A stretch of DNA of 64,000 nt from an uncultured Eubacteriales bacterium (GCA_934467415.1 CAKSLQ010000008.1:45986-109985); one strand, 5' to 3'; positions 8,348 to 17,106 are shown, counted from the first letter of the stretch. The notes: generated by a model not told the origin, from the sequence alone. Made by a program: numbers and translations.

Positions 8348-8375
8348 TTTTTCATTTTTCATTTTTCATTTTTCA
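8348..8375 (+). repeat. Perfect heptanucleotide tandem repeat upstream of mnmG
   Basis: Four uninterrupted copies of TTTTTCA, ending 23 bp before the mnmG start codon. The tract is strikingly A/T-rich against the G/C-rich surroundings. It lies between family A copy 3 and the ribosome-binding site. Confidence 0.95.
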
Positions 8376-8398
8376 CTTTATTTCCGGGGGGTGTTCCC

Positions 8399-10327
8399 AT
8401 GCAATATACAGCGGACGTCGGGGTCATCGGCGCGGGACACGCGGGCATTGAGGCCGCGCTGGCCTGCGCGCGCCTCGGCCTTGACACCGTGCTGTTCACG
8501 ATCAATCTGGACGCGGTGGGCAACATGCCCTGCAATCCGTCCATCGGCGGCACGGGCAAGGGACACCTTGTCTTCGAGATCGACGCGCTGGGCGGCGAGA
8601 TGGGCTGCGCGGCGGATGAAGTGACCCTGCAAAGCCGCACGCTCAACCTCGGCAAGGGTGCGGCCGTCCACTCCAAGCGCATCCAGGCCGACCGCGCCGC
8701 CTACCGCGCGCGCATGAAGCACACGCTGGAGACGACCGCGCATCTGCGCCTCATACAGGCGGAGATCACGGCGGTCGGCGTTGTCGAGGCGGACGGCAAA
8801 AAGCGCGTTTCCACGCTGACGACGGCGCTCGGCGAGGTCTACACGGTGCGCGCCGCCGTGCTGGCGACCGGCACCTATCTCGACAGCGCGATCTTCGTCG
8901 GCGACGCGACCTGCAAGAGCGGTCCGGACGGGCTGATGGCCGCATCCGCGCTCTCGGAGAGCCTGCGCGCGCTCGGGCTGCCGCTGCGCCGCTTCAAAAC
9001 CGGCACGCCCGCCCGCGTCAACCGCCGCAGCATCGACTTCTCAAACCTCGAGGTGCAGCCTGGTGAAAGCCCGATCACCCCGTTTTCGGTGCGCACCGAC
9101 CCGCATGCCTTTGACGGCCTCGTGCAGACGCCCTGCCACATCGTCTATACCAACGCCGAGACGCACCGCATCATCCGCGACAACATCCGCCGCAGCGCGA
9201 TGTATTCCGGCAAAATTCACGGCACGGGCCCGCGCTACTGCCCCTCCATCGAGGACAAGCTCGTGCGCTTTGCCGACAAGGAGCGGCATCAGCTCTTCAT
9301 CGAGCCGCTCGGCAGAGACACCGAGGAGATGTACATCCAGGGCTTCTCCACCTCCCTCCCCACCGATGTGCAGCAGGCGATGCTGCACTCGCTCGAGGGC
9401 TTTGCAGACGCCGAGATCATGCGCTACGCCTACGCCATCGAATACGACTGCATTGACCCGACCGCGCTGTACCCCACACTGGAGACCAAGGAAGTGACCG
9501 GGCTGTACGGCGCCGGGCAGTTCAACGGCACGTCGGGCTACGAGGAGGCGGCGGCGCAGGGACTGGTCGCGGGCATCAACGCCGCGATGCAGCTGCTCGG
9601 CCGCGAGCCGCTCGTGCTGCCGCGCGCATCCTCCTATATCGGCACGCTGATCGACGATTTGGTTACAAAAGGGACAAACGAGCCCTACCGCATCATGACC
9701 TCGCGCAGCGAATACCGCCTGCTGCTGCGGCAGGACAACGCCGACGCGCGCCTGACCCCCTACGGTCACCGCGTCGGGCTGGTGGATGATGCACGCTTCG
9801 CCGCCTTTCTCAAAAAGCAGGCGGCGATCGACGCGGAGGTCGAGCGCATCATGAAGACCAACATACCGCCGAGCGGCGCGGTGAACGACCTGCTCGTGCA
9901 AAACGGCTCGACGCCGATCACCACCGGCACAAAGCTCGGCGACCTTGTGCGCCGCCCCGAGCTTTCCTACGATCTGCTCGCCCCCGTCGATCCCACGCGG
10001 CCGTCGCTGCCGCGGGCGGTGCGCTTCTCCGCCGAGGTGCGCGTCAAATACGACGGCTACATCCGCCGTGAGCTGGCCGAGGTGAAAAAAATGCAGAAGC
10101 TCGAAGAAAAGCTGCTGCCGCCCGACATCGACTATGCCGCGATCGGCGGCCTGCGCCTCGAGGCGCGGCAGAAGCTGAACAAGATCCGCCCCCGCTCGCT
10201 CGGGCAGGCAATGCGCATCTCGGGCGTCAGCCCCGCCGACATTTCGGTGCTGATGATCCGCCTTGCCGACGCGGGAGTCCCCGAAAAGGAGAAGAAAAGC
10301 GATGAACAAGACAACGCCGACGCTTGA
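8399..10327 (+). CDS. mnmG: tRNA uridine-5-carboxymethylaminomethyl modification enzyme, FAD subunit
   Basis: MnmG (GidA) acts with MnmE to place the cmnm5 group on U34 of several tRNAs, using FAD, NADH and methylene-THF. The 642-residue length is normal. The FAD Rossmann motif is GVIGAGHAGIEAALA near residue 10. Family signatures are MPCNPSIGGTGKGHL and GPRYCPSIEDK, and the C-terminal helical region ends in the usual LEARQKLNKIRPRSLGQA block. The ATG at 8399 follows a G-rich stretch, and the family start agrees (an upstream extension crosses the tandem repeat). Its 3' end overlaps rsmG by 26 bp. mnmE is not in this window. Confidence 0.97.
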   Translation: MQYTADVGVIGAGHAGIEAALACARLGLDTVLFTINLDAVGNMPCNPSIGGTGKGHLVFEIDALGGEMGCAADEVTLQSRTLNLGKGAAVHSKRIQADRAAYRARMKHTLETTAHLRLIQAEITAVGVVEADGKKRVSTLTTALGEVYTVRAAVLATGTYLDSAIFVGDATCKSGPDGLMAASALSESLRALGLPLRRFKTGTPARVNRRSIDFSNLEVQPGESPITPFSVRTDPHAFDGLVQTPCHIVYTNAETHRIIRDNIRRSAMYSGKIHGTGPRYCPSIEDKLVRFADKERHQLFIEPLGRDTEEMYIQGFSTSLPTDVQQAMLHSLEGFADAEIMRYAYAIEYDCIDPTALYPTLETKEVTGLYGAGQFNGTSGYEEAAAQGLVAGINAAMQLLGREPLVLPRASSYIGTLIDDLVTKGTNEPYRIMTSRSEYRLLLRQDNADARLTPYGHRVGLVDDARFAAFLKKQAAIDAEVERIMKTNIPPSGAVNDLLVQNGSTPITTGTKLGDLVRRPELSYDLLAPVDPTRPSLPRAVRFSAEVRVKYDGYIRRELAEVKKMQKLEEKLLPPDIDYAAIGGLRLEARQKLNKIRPRSLGQAMRISGVSPADISVLMIRLADAGVPEKEKKSDEQDNADA

Positions 10328-11066
10328 CCGCGACGCCTTTGCCGCGGATTATATCCGCATTGTGAGCAGCGCGCGGAAAATGGAAAAGTATGCGACCCGG
10401 GAGATGGCAGACCGCTTTTTCCTGCTCACCGAGCGGCTGCTGGCGGCAAACGCGGTGATGAATCTCACCGCCATCACGGACCCGCGGGAGATCATTCTGA
10501 AGCATTATTTCGACAGCCTGCGGCTGGCACAGCATCTGCATAAGGTCGGCGCTTCGCTTGCCGATGTGGGCTGCGGCGCGGGCTTCCCCACCCTGCCGCT
10601 CGCCATTGCGCGCCCCGACCTTGCGATCACGGCAATCGACTCCACCGACAAGCGCATCGTCTTCGTCCGCGAGACGGCGGCGGCGCTCGGGCTGACGAAT
10701 GTCACCGCCGTGACGGCGCGCGCCGAGGACGCGGGCGCGGGCGAGCTGCGCGGGACATTCGACTATGTGACGGCGCGCGCGGTGGCGCGGCTGAACATGC
10801 TGTGTGAGTTCTGCATCCCGCTGCTGCGCGTGGGCGGCGAATTTCTGCCGATGAAGGGGAAAAGCGGCGCGGAAGAGCTGGAAGAGGCGGAAAATGCCAT
10901 CGCGGTGCTTCGCGCCAAAACCGTGGAATACGTGGAATATGCCATCAGAGACCCCGCCTTCGACGAAGACCGACAGGAACGCTTCATCGCGCGCATCCGC
11001 AAAACGGACGAAACCGAAAAAATTTATCCGCGCAGTTTTGCACAGATCAAGAAAAAGCCGCTTTGA
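10302..11066 (+). CDS. rsmG: 16S rRNA (guanine-527-N7)-methyltransferase
   Basis: SAM-dependent enzyme (GidB) that methylates G527 of 16S rRNA; its loss gives low-level streptomycin resistance in many bacteria. The protein has 254 residues. The SAM-binding motif I is LADVGCGAGFPTLPLA near residue 90, with NLTAI upstream and FDYVTARAVARLN downstream. The ATG at 10302 has AAGGAGAAGAAAAGCG ahead of it. The stop codon sits inside the loop of a rho-independent terminator, so transcription likely ends immediately after the gene. Confidence 0.96.
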   Translation: MNKTTPTLDRDAFAADYIRIVSSARKMEKYATREMADRFFLLTERLLAANAVMNLTAITDPREIILKHYFDSLRLAQHLHKVGASLADVGCGAGFPTLPLAIARPDLAITAIDSTDKRIVFVRETAAALGLTNVTAVTARAEDAGAGELRGTFDYVTARAVARLNMLCEFCIPLLRVGGEFLPMKGKSGAEELEEAENAIAVLRAKTVEYVEYAIRDPAFDEDRQERFIARIRKTDETEKIYPRSFAQIKKKPL

Positions 11067-11084
11067 TAAGCGGCTTTTTTCGTA
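11053..11084 (+). terminator. Rho-independent terminator of mnmG-rsmG
   Basis: AAGCCGCTT-TGAT-AAGCGGCTT followed by a T-run; the rsmG stop codon lies in the loop. The AAAAA to the left could make it weakly bidirectional. Confidence 0.88.
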
Positions 11085-11235
11085 TTTCTTTTGCACATTG
11101 CCGCCGCGCCGCCGCCGCGCGGTCAAAATTCGGCAGCGCGCGCGGGAAAGCGCGCCGCAGGCTTTGCGGATATTTCCGCCGGCGGCGCGCTACCATGGGA
11201 GCAGACACAAAACGGACAAACGAAAGGAAACCGAA

Positions 11236-12120
11236 ATGAATCTGCTTGAAAACATGCTCCCGAAGCTGAAGCTGCAAAATCCGCCCGCAGACCCGTCCGA
11301 GCGCGTACATAGGATCCCGGTCTGCCGCATCCTGCCGAACCCCGCACAGCCGCGCAAATACTTCGACTCGGACGAGACGCTCCGCCTCGCCGACAGCATC
11401 CGCCGCCACGGCATCCTACAGCCGCTCTGCGTGCGCAAGCCGATCTCGGCGGGCGACCTTTCCGACTACGGCGGCGTCTATGAGCTGATCGCGGGGGAGC
11501 GGCGGCTGCGCGCCGCCAAGCTGCTCGGCATGGCGGAGGTCCCCTGCATCGTCGTGGAGGCGGACAGCCTGCGCTCCGCCGAGCTTGCCATCATTGAAAA
11601 TTTACAGCGCGAGGACCTCAACATGTTCGACGAGGCGGCGGCGATCTCGGCGCTGATCGACCTCTACGGGCTGACGCAGGAGGAGGTGGCGGCCAAGCTG
11701 TCGGCCAGCCAGTCCTACGTCGCCAACAAGCTGCGCCTCCTTCGCTTCGACGACTTCGAGCGGCAGGTCATCATCGAGCGGCGGCTGACCGAGCGGCACG
11801 CCCGCGCCCTCTTACGGCTCGGCGACGTGCGCGCCCGCCGCGCCGCGCTGGAGGCGGTGCTTGCGCGCGGGATGAACGTGGCGGAAACCGAGGCGTATGT
11901 CGCGCGCCTGCTCGAGGGCGAGAAGCGCGAAAAGCCGCCGAAAAAGCGCACGGCGCTGGTGCGCGACATCCGCATTTTCTACAACACGGTGGATCGCGCC
12001 GTGGACATCATGAAGCGCGCGGGCATCGCGGCCGAGACGCAGAAAAAGGATCTCGGCGACAGCTTCGAGGTGACGATCCGCATCCCGAAGGAGCCGGACG
12101 CCGCCCCCGTCGGCGTGTGA
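11236..12120 (+). CDS. noc: ParB/Noc-family nucleoid-occlusion or partition protein
   Basis: 294-residue ParB-family protein. The N-terminal nuclease-like domain contains ILPNPAQPRKYFD and the CTP-binding box GERRLRAAK. It is followed by a helix-turn-helix region (LTQEEVAAKLSASQSYVANKLRLL) and a C-terminal dimerisation part. ParB-type proteins load on parS-like sites as CTP-gated clamps; Noc blocks division over the nucleoid. Calling it Noc rather than ParB rests on position, since in Firmicutes noc follows gidB/rsmG while parB pairs with parA, and no parA is present here. The ATG at 11236 has AAAGGA 8 nt upstream. The 150 bp before it is G+C rich and showed no clear promoter. Confidence 0.85.
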   Translation: MNLLENMLPKLKLQNPPADPSERVHRIPVCRILPNPAQPRKYFDSDETLRLADSIRRHGILQPLCVRKPISAGDLSDYGGVYELIAGERRLRAAKLLGMAEVPCIVVEADSLRSAELAIIENLQREDLNMFDEAAAISALIDLYGLTQEEVAAKLSASQSYVANKLRLLRFDDFERQVIIERRLTERHARALLRLGDVRARRAALEAVLARGMNVAETEAYVARLLEGEKREKPPKKRTALVRDIRIFYNTVDRAVDIMKRAGIAAETQKKDLGDSFEVTIRIPKEPDAAPVGV

Positions 12121-12144
12121 ATCCCGCGCGGTTTGCCGCGATGA

Positions 12145-12171
12145 AAAAAGCACCCGTTCGGGTGCTTTTTC
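12145..12171. terminator. Bidirectional terminator between noc and the GH43 gene
   Basis: AAAAAAGCACCC-GTTC-GGGTGCTTTTT: A-run on one side and T-run on the other. It is placed between two convergent genes, so it can serve both. Confidence 0.9.
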
Positions 12172-12180
12172 GTATGCATC

Positions 12181-14151
12181 TCATTCGCCGCGCGGCGCAA
12201 AGAAATCCGTGCCGGGGGCAATCGGCGTGCCGAGATCCGGCATCCCGTCCGCGCCGAACGTGATGCGGCCGACGTACAGGTCGCGCCGCTTCGTCGCCGT
12301 GTTGCGAACATGGTAGGCAAGCCAGGTCTCGCTGCCGTCCGGCGAGGTGAACACCGAGCAATGCCCGGGCGAAACCACGCTCGCCGTACCGGTGAAGACC
12401 GCATGGTCGAGCTTCGTCCAGGACGCCTTGGACAGGACGTCGCTGCCGGTCAGCTCCAGCATCCCGAGGCAGTAGCTGTCCGAGGTGACGTTGTTGGCGC
12501 TGTAGAGCAGGAACAGTCTGCCGTCATGCTCAAACGTGTGCGGCCCCTCGTTGATCTTGCCGCTCTTCGTCTCAAACGGATAGGTCGCACCGGAGATCGC
12601 GGAGACGCGCTTCGTGTCGATCGTCCACGGATTTTCCAGCCGGGCGATCGTGATCACGTTGCCGTTCAGAATGCGGGCAAAGGCGACATAGTTCTCGCCG
12701 TTCCGGCTGAACACATGCGCGTCGATCGCGAAAATCGTGTCATTGAGAAAGCCCTTAAAGACATACTCGCCGAACGGATCGTCGCTCACCGCCTCCAGGC
12801 AGAACAGGCGGATCGACTTGGAGGGCGACGGCCCCTTGTCCGCGGTGCTGGTCGCGCCGCTCGCGTAGATGTACCATTTGCCGTCCACCTTGACGATCTC
12901 GGGCGCGTACAGCTTGTGCTTGATCTCCCGGTCGTCCCCGGCCACATAGACGTCCTTGCCGACGGCGGTGCCGAGGTCGCCGAGCTTCTTTGCGCGGTAG
13001 AGCGTGACGCGGTCGTTCTTCGGCGAGGAATACACCGCGTAGTAGTACCCGGTCTCCGCGTCATAGGTGATGCAGGGGTCGCCCGCCGAGGTCTTGTCGT
13101 AGATGGGATTTTCCAGAAGATCGCCCATTTGTGTGTCCTCCTCCGTCAGCCGCACGGACGGTCTGCCCGTGACATAATGATCGGCGAAATAGGTGCCGAG
13201 GCGGCGGAGCAGCGTGCCGGAGGCGGCATCCAGCGCAACGCAGCCGTCCTTGACCGCCATCGCCGCGCCGCTCTCGGTGCGTGCCGCGCGCGAAAGCGGC
13301 CGTGCCGTCCTGCCGATGAGGATCTCGCAGTCGGTCGCCGCCTCGGCGTCGGTCACCACGGGCAGCGTCGTGCCGTAGGCGGTCTGCACCGCCGTCAGAA
13401 TCGAGGCGGCCGCCAGCTTTTCGGTGCCGCCGGCGTCCGCCGGGATCACGATCTTGGCCTCGGTCACCGGGTACGCACCGATGTACAGTCCGCTTACGGG
13501 CGCCAAGGCCAGCACTTCCGCCATTTTCGCCGCATCGACCGCGCCGCTCTGCACCAGGCGGTCGCAGAGCTTGTCCCCGCGCTTCACCGCCGCCGTCAGC
13601 GCACGGTAGCAGATGTCAAACGCGCCGCCGCGGTTGAAGTCCGTGCTTTTTGCATCGCACAGCCCCACCGTCTTCGCCAGCGTGTAGGGATTGTTCCACG
13701 CAAAATCGCCCGCGCCGTCGTCGTAGCCGAGCACGCGCAGCAGGATCGTGAGGAACGCCGCCTCCGACACCTCGGTGTCGGGGTCAAACTTCGTCTCGCT
13801 CACGCCCTTGGTGATGCCGTTTGCATAGACGTAGCCGATATAGGGGTTTGCCCATGCGGGTACATCGGTGAACGGATGCTTCTGCACGTTCGCCGTCGCG
13901 TCCTTCTCCGCGCCGGTGAAGCGCACCACGAGGACGAACGCCTGCGCGCGCGTCAGCTTGTCGGCGAGCGCGAAGTTCACGCTGCCGTCCGCGTTATTCC
14001 CATAGCCGCCGACGAGCCCGAGCGCATGGAGCGCCTCGGCCGCCGCCGCCCCGGCGGGCGCGTCCGCCGCCGTGATCGGCAGTGCGCAGAGCAGAAGCAG
14101 GCCTGCAAGCAGCAGCGCCGTCACGCGGCGCAGATGAAATCTGTGTAACAT
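12181..14151 (-). CDS. Secreted S-layer-homology protein with GH43 (beta-xylosidase/arabinanase-like) catalytic domain
   Basis: 656 residues. A signal peptide (LHRFHLRRVTALLLAGLLLLCALPITAADA is its region, residues 2-31) is followed by SLH-type repeats to about residue 210 (LTRAQAFVLVVRFTG, FTDVPAWANPYIGYVYANGITKG). A linker domain then resembles the non-catalytic N-terminal domains of exo-glycosidases. The C-terminal five-blade propeller has all three GH43 acids: Asp near 357 (AGDPCITYD), Asp near 476 (IDAHVF) and Glu near 534 (NEGPHTF). It probably trims arabinose- or xylose-containing glycans at the cell surface, with the SLH part binding wall polymer. ATG at 14151 has GGAGG 6 nt upstream. 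Exact sugar specificity is not readable. Confidence 0.88.
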   Translation of the reverse strand: MLHRFHLRRVTALLLAGLLLLCALPITAADAPAGAAAAEALHALGLVGGYGNNADGSVNFALADKLTRAQAFVLVVRFTGAEKDATANVQKHPFTDVPAWANPYIGYVYANGITKGVSETKFDPDTEVSEAAFLTILLRVLGYDDGAGDFAWNNPYTLAKTVGLCDAKSTDFNRGGAFDICYRALTAAVKRGDKLCDRLVQSGAVDAAKMAEVLALAPVSGLYIGAYPVTEAKIVIPADAGGTEKLAAASILTAVQTAYGTTLPVVTDAEAATDCEILIGRTARPLSRAARTESGAAMAVKDGCVALDAASGTLLRRLGTYFADHYVTGRPSVRLTEEDTQMGDLLENPIYDKTSAGDPCITYDAETGYYYAVYSSPKNDRVTLYRAKKLGDLGTAVGKDVYVAGDDREIKHKLYAPEIVKVDGKWYIYASGATSTADKGPSPSKSIRLFCLEAVSDDPFGEYVFKGFLNDTIFAIDAHVFSRNGENYVAFARILNGNVITIARLENPWTIDTKRVSAISGATYPFETKSGKINEGPHTFEHDGRLFLLYSANNVTSDSYCLGMLELTGSDVLSKASWTKLDHAVFTGTASVVSPGHCSVFTSPDGSETWLAYHVRNTATKRRDLYVGRITFGADGMPDLGTPIAPGTDFFAPRGE

Positions 14152-14184
14152 GGAAAACCTCCGCAAAGATAGATTGCCGCTTCT

Positions 14185-14214
14185 ATTATATCGGATTCCG
14201 CCCCGGCTCGTAAA
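14185..14214 (-). promoter_or_regulatory. Promoter of the SLH-GH43 gene
   Basis: Minus-strand -35 TTTACG (14209-14214), 18-bp spacer, -10 TATAAT (14185-14190), 34 bp before the start codon. Confidence 0.6.
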
Positions 14215-14286
14215 TATAAAAACCGCAATTTCTTGTACAAAAAATGCGGGGCAGCCGCGCGCCGCCTGATCGGCGAAAGCGGAACC

Positions 14287-14328
14287 ATATGCAGAAAACC
14301 GCTCGCAAGCGAGCGGTTTTCTGCATAT
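14287..14328. terminator. Long perfect palindrome, probable terminator of the M23 gene
   Basis: Two 20-nt arms (ATATGCAGAAAACCGCTCGC and its exact complement) separated by AA. The inner AAAACCGCTCGC/GCGAGCGGTTTT hairpin looks like a rho-independent terminator usable in either direction. It lies 13 bp beyond the stop codon of the M23 gene. Confidence 0.8.
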
Positions 14329-14340
14329 CTGCAAATACTA

Positions 14341-15972
14341 TTATTTGAATACAATCGGGTTCTCCCACAGATCATAGGGGCAGACCGGCACACCGAAGAC
14401 CGTAAGCCCCACATGGAGCGAATTGCCCTTGGTAAAGCCGGTAGAGCCGCTCTCGGCAATGACATCGCCTGCCGCGACCACGTCGCCGGTCTTGACCGTC
14501 ACCTTCTTCAGGTTGCCGTACCAGCTGAGCAGACCGTAACCGTGATCCACCACGGCGAAGACGCCGGGATAATCCGACGCGCCGACGTAGATGACCTTGC
14601 CCGCATTGACCGCGAGCACCTTCGAGCCGTCCTTCGCGTAGAAGTCCACGCCGTCATGCCGGTAGACCTCGTCGGTCTTCGAGACGCTGCGGTAGAGGCC
14701 GTAGCCGGTCATGACCGTGCCGTTGTAGCCCTCCTCGGCGATGCCGGGGTTCCACACGCCGTCAAAATACTTCTTCGAGAAGTCGCCCGCCGTGATCTCG
14801 GCCACCAGCTTGTCATAGGCGGCCAGCGTCGTCGCGTTGCGGGTCGCCTCCGCCGTCGCCTTGGAAATATCGTATGCCTGCCGCTTATAGCCCTTCGGCT
14901 TTTCGGTGACCGTCAGCTTGACGGGGAAAGAGATGCCGTCATAGGTGAAAGTGAGCATATACTCGCCCGCCACCGTCTCATAGGTGGTCGGCAGAACGGC
15001 GTACGCATTCTTGCCGTCGGTGTAGAACCTCGGCGTGATGGTCTTGCCGCCGTGCGTGAGCGCCGGCTCCGCCGTGAAGCCGATCTTCGATGCGTCCGCA
15101 ATGTTGTATGCCGAGATCGGCACGATATTGCCCTGCTGTACGCTGTCCGCGCCGAGGAAGAACTCGGTCTGCGCCTCGATATTGAGGACGAATTTATAGG
15201 TGGCGCTGCCGCTGGACATATGCGCCTCGTTGCCCTTCCATTCGACGGCCGCCTCGACGGCGATCGCGCTGTACTTCTTCACATCGACCGCGCCGCCGAT
15301 CGACGCATAGTCGCCGCTGTAGAGCACATCACCGTCCGCCGTGAGCTTCACCGTGAAGGATGCGGGCGTGCGGTCGCCGAAGTCCAGCGAAAGCCCGCTC
15401 CGACTGGTGTAGGAGACCGTGTCCGCCGCTGTGTCGGCCAGCGTGGAGGACAGAATGTTCTTCGCCTCGGCGGTCTGATACGCCCAGCTGTAGCTCGTGG
15501 GCAGAATCACGTTGTCGCCGTTTTTCATCTCGGGCAGGTATGCCTCGGCATAGAGGCTCTGCGCATAGGGCGTCTGCAAAAACTCTGCCGCGGCCGCCTC
15601 GGGGACGAGGTAGGACTTGCCCGCCGCGTCGAGGAAGTAGACCGCGTCGGTATTCTGCGAGAAGAAATAGCGGTACTCGGTGGAGCGCTTGCCCTCGGTG
15701 AACGTGACCTTGAAGTAGGCCGAGCCGGAGAGCGCCGCGGGCGGCTCGGCAAGCGGCGTCGAGGACGTGTTGATGCGGTTTAAGAGCTTGGCGATGTCGC
15801 TGTCCGCCGCCGCATTGTAGGACTTGCCCGCGATGTCGCTGATCGTGACACCGGTGGCCGTGTCGGGCGTGACCGGCTTTTTGTTCGTATGGATATAGCT
15901 GTACACGCCGATATAGCTCGGAATAAACAGCGCAAGGATCAGGATGACTGCAAGAAAACGGTTCTTTTTCAT
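14341..15972 (-). CDS. Membrane-anchored M23/LytM-domain protein with degenerate catalytic site
   Basis: 543 residues. One N-terminal membrane segment (residues 7-25) is followed by a large extracytoplasmic region of unrecognised beta-rich domains and a C-terminal LytM domain (about 425-530). The zinc ligands His and Asp are present as RHDGVDF (near 438), and the third ligand His is in SLHVG (near 517). However, the catalytic His of the usual 'Y.HL' is Asn (WYGNL, near 484), and the first His of the HxH pair is Ser. It may therefore bind zinc without cutting peptidoglycan, like SpoIIQ, EnvC or NlpD-type regulators. ATG at 15972 is used because GAGG lies 7 nt upstream; a second ATG two codons earlier is too close to it. 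Confidence 0.82.
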   Translation of the reverse strand: MKKNRFLAVILILALFIPSYIGVYSYIHTNKKPVTPDTATGVTISDIAGKSYNAAADSDIAKLLNRINTSSTPLAEPPAALSGSAYFKVTFTEGKRSTEYRYFFSQNTDAVYFLDAAGKSYLVPEAAAAEFLQTPYAQSLYAEAYLPEMKNGDNVILPTSYSWAYQTAEAKNILSSTLADTAADTVSYTSRSGLSLDFGDRTPASFTVKLTADGDVLYSGDYASIGGAVDVKKYSAIAVEAAVEWKGNEAHMSSGSATYKFVLNIEAQTEFFLGADSVQQGNIVPISAYNIADASKIGFTAEPALTHGGKTITPRFYTDGKNAYAVLPTTYETVAGEYMLTFTYDGISFPVKLTVTEKPKGYKRQAYDISKATAEATRNATTLAAYDKLVAEITAGDFSKKYFDGVWNPGIAEEGYNGTVMTGYGLYRSVSKTDEVYRHDGVDFYAKDGSKVLAVNAGKVIYVGASDYPGVFAVVDHGYGLLSWYGNLKKVTVKTGDVVAAGDVIAESGSTGFTKGNSLHVGLTVFGVPVCPYDLWENPIVFK

Positions 15973-16009
15973 GCGCATACCTCGCTTCCGTCAGATGCTT
16001 TTTCACTTT

Positions 16010-16038
16010 ATTGTATCAAATCCGCGCGGGGACGTCAA
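16010..16038 (-). promoter_or_regulatory. Promoter of the M23-domain gene
   Basis: Minus-strand -35 TTGACG (16033-16038), 17-bp spacer, -10 TACAAT (16010-16015), 37 bp before the start codon. Confidence 0.78.
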
Positions 16039-16087
16039 GGGACTTTGCGCAAAAGCCGTCGATTTTCGCCGCGATGTGCGTTTTCCC

Positions 16088-16116
16088 TTGACAGAACGGC
16101 GGAAATTATATATAAT
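16088..16116 (+). promoter_or_regulatory. Perfect consensus promoter of the yicC-remA-gmk-rpoZ-priA run
   Basis: -35 TTGACA (16088-16093), exactly 17 bp, -10 TATAAT (16111-16116). It fires away from the M23 promoter, whose -35 is 49 bp away. Confidence 0.9.
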
Positions 16117-16190
16117 AGATTGAATAAATATTACGATGGAATCGTATTCGCATTTGCGGCGGTTCAGCATCGCCACAGGAGGTTTCGCTT

Positions 16191-17078
16191 TTGATCAGAA
16201 GCATGACTGCCTTCGGCCGCGCCCGCGTCACGACCGAGGAAAAGGATATCACCGTCGAGCTGAAAAGCGTGAACAACCGCTACCTCGACTGCTCGGTCCG
16301 TCTGCCGCGGCGCTACGCTTTTCTCGAGGACCGCATCAAGACCTACATCCAGCAAAACGGCGTTTCGCGCGGCAAGCTGGACGTGTTTGTCGGCGTGGAC
16401 ACGCTGTCCGACGCCGAGACGCAGATTGCGCTGGACGAGGCCTATGCAGAGAGCTATATCAAGGCGCTCTACGCCCTGCGCGACCGTTTCTCGCTCCCCG
16501 ACGACATCAGCGTGATGGGCGTCGCGGCCGACCGCGCGGTCTTCACGGTGCGCCGCGCCGAGGATGACGCCGAGCGCGACTTTGCGCTGATCCGCCCCGT
16601 GCTGGACGCGGCGCTGGCCGAATTCATCGCCGCCCGCAAAACCGAGGGCGGGAAGATTGAGCGCGACCTCATCGCAAAGATGGACGGCATCCGCGCCGTG
16701 GCCGCCGAGATCGCCGCCCTCTCCGAAGAAGAGATCGCGGCCTATCATGCAAAATTCACCGAGAGACTGAAACAGCTGCTCGGTGACAATAATATCGTGA
16801 TCGACGAGAACCGTGTGCTGACCGAGTGCGCCGTCTACGCCGACCGCGTGGCGATCGACGAGGAGCTGACGCGGCTGAACTGCCACTTCGGCGCCTTCCG
16901 CGACATTTTAGCCTCGGGCGAGCCCTGCGGGCGCAAGCTGGACTTCCTGCTCCAGGAGATCAACCGCGAGACCAACACCATCGGCTCGAAGGCACAGTGC
17001 CTGGAGATCGCCAAGCGCGTGGTCCACATCAAGGCGGAGCTGGAAAAGATCCGCGAGCAGATTCAGAACATCGAATAA
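16191..17078 (+). CDS. YicC/YloC-family endoribonuclease
   Basis: 295-residue member of the YicC family, recently shown in other bacteria to be endoribonucleases. The family start MIRSMTAFGRA and the C-terminal block GRKLDFLLQEINRETNTIGSKA are both present. I use the TTG at 16191: AGGAGG lies 8 nt upstream and the family begins M-I-[KR]-S-M-T-G-F-G, whereas the next ATG (16203) would cut this off. It starts the conserved Clostridia cluster with remA and gmk 28 bp downstream. Confidence 0.9.
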   Translation: MIRSMTAFGRARVTTEEKDITVELKSVNNRYLDCSVRLPRRYAFLEDRIKTYIQQNGVSRGKLDVFVGVDTLSDAETQIALDEAYAESYIKALYALRDRFSLPDDISVMGVAADRAVFTVRRAEDDAERDFALIRPVLDAALAEFIAARKTEGGKIERDLIAKMDGIRAVAAEIAALSEEEIAAYHAKFTERLKQLLGDNNIVIDENRVLTECAVYADRVAIDEELTRLNCHFGAFRDILASGEPCGRKLDFLLQEINRETNTIGSKAQCLEIAKRVVHIKAELEKIREQIQNIE

Positions 17079-17106
17079 CCGAACATAGATTAAAGAGGAA
17101 ACGGAA

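Noticed and set aside
11085..11235. parS-like or Noc-binding site near noc
   Set aside because: No TGTTTCACGTGAAACA-type palindrome was found by eye; a systematic scan was not possible.
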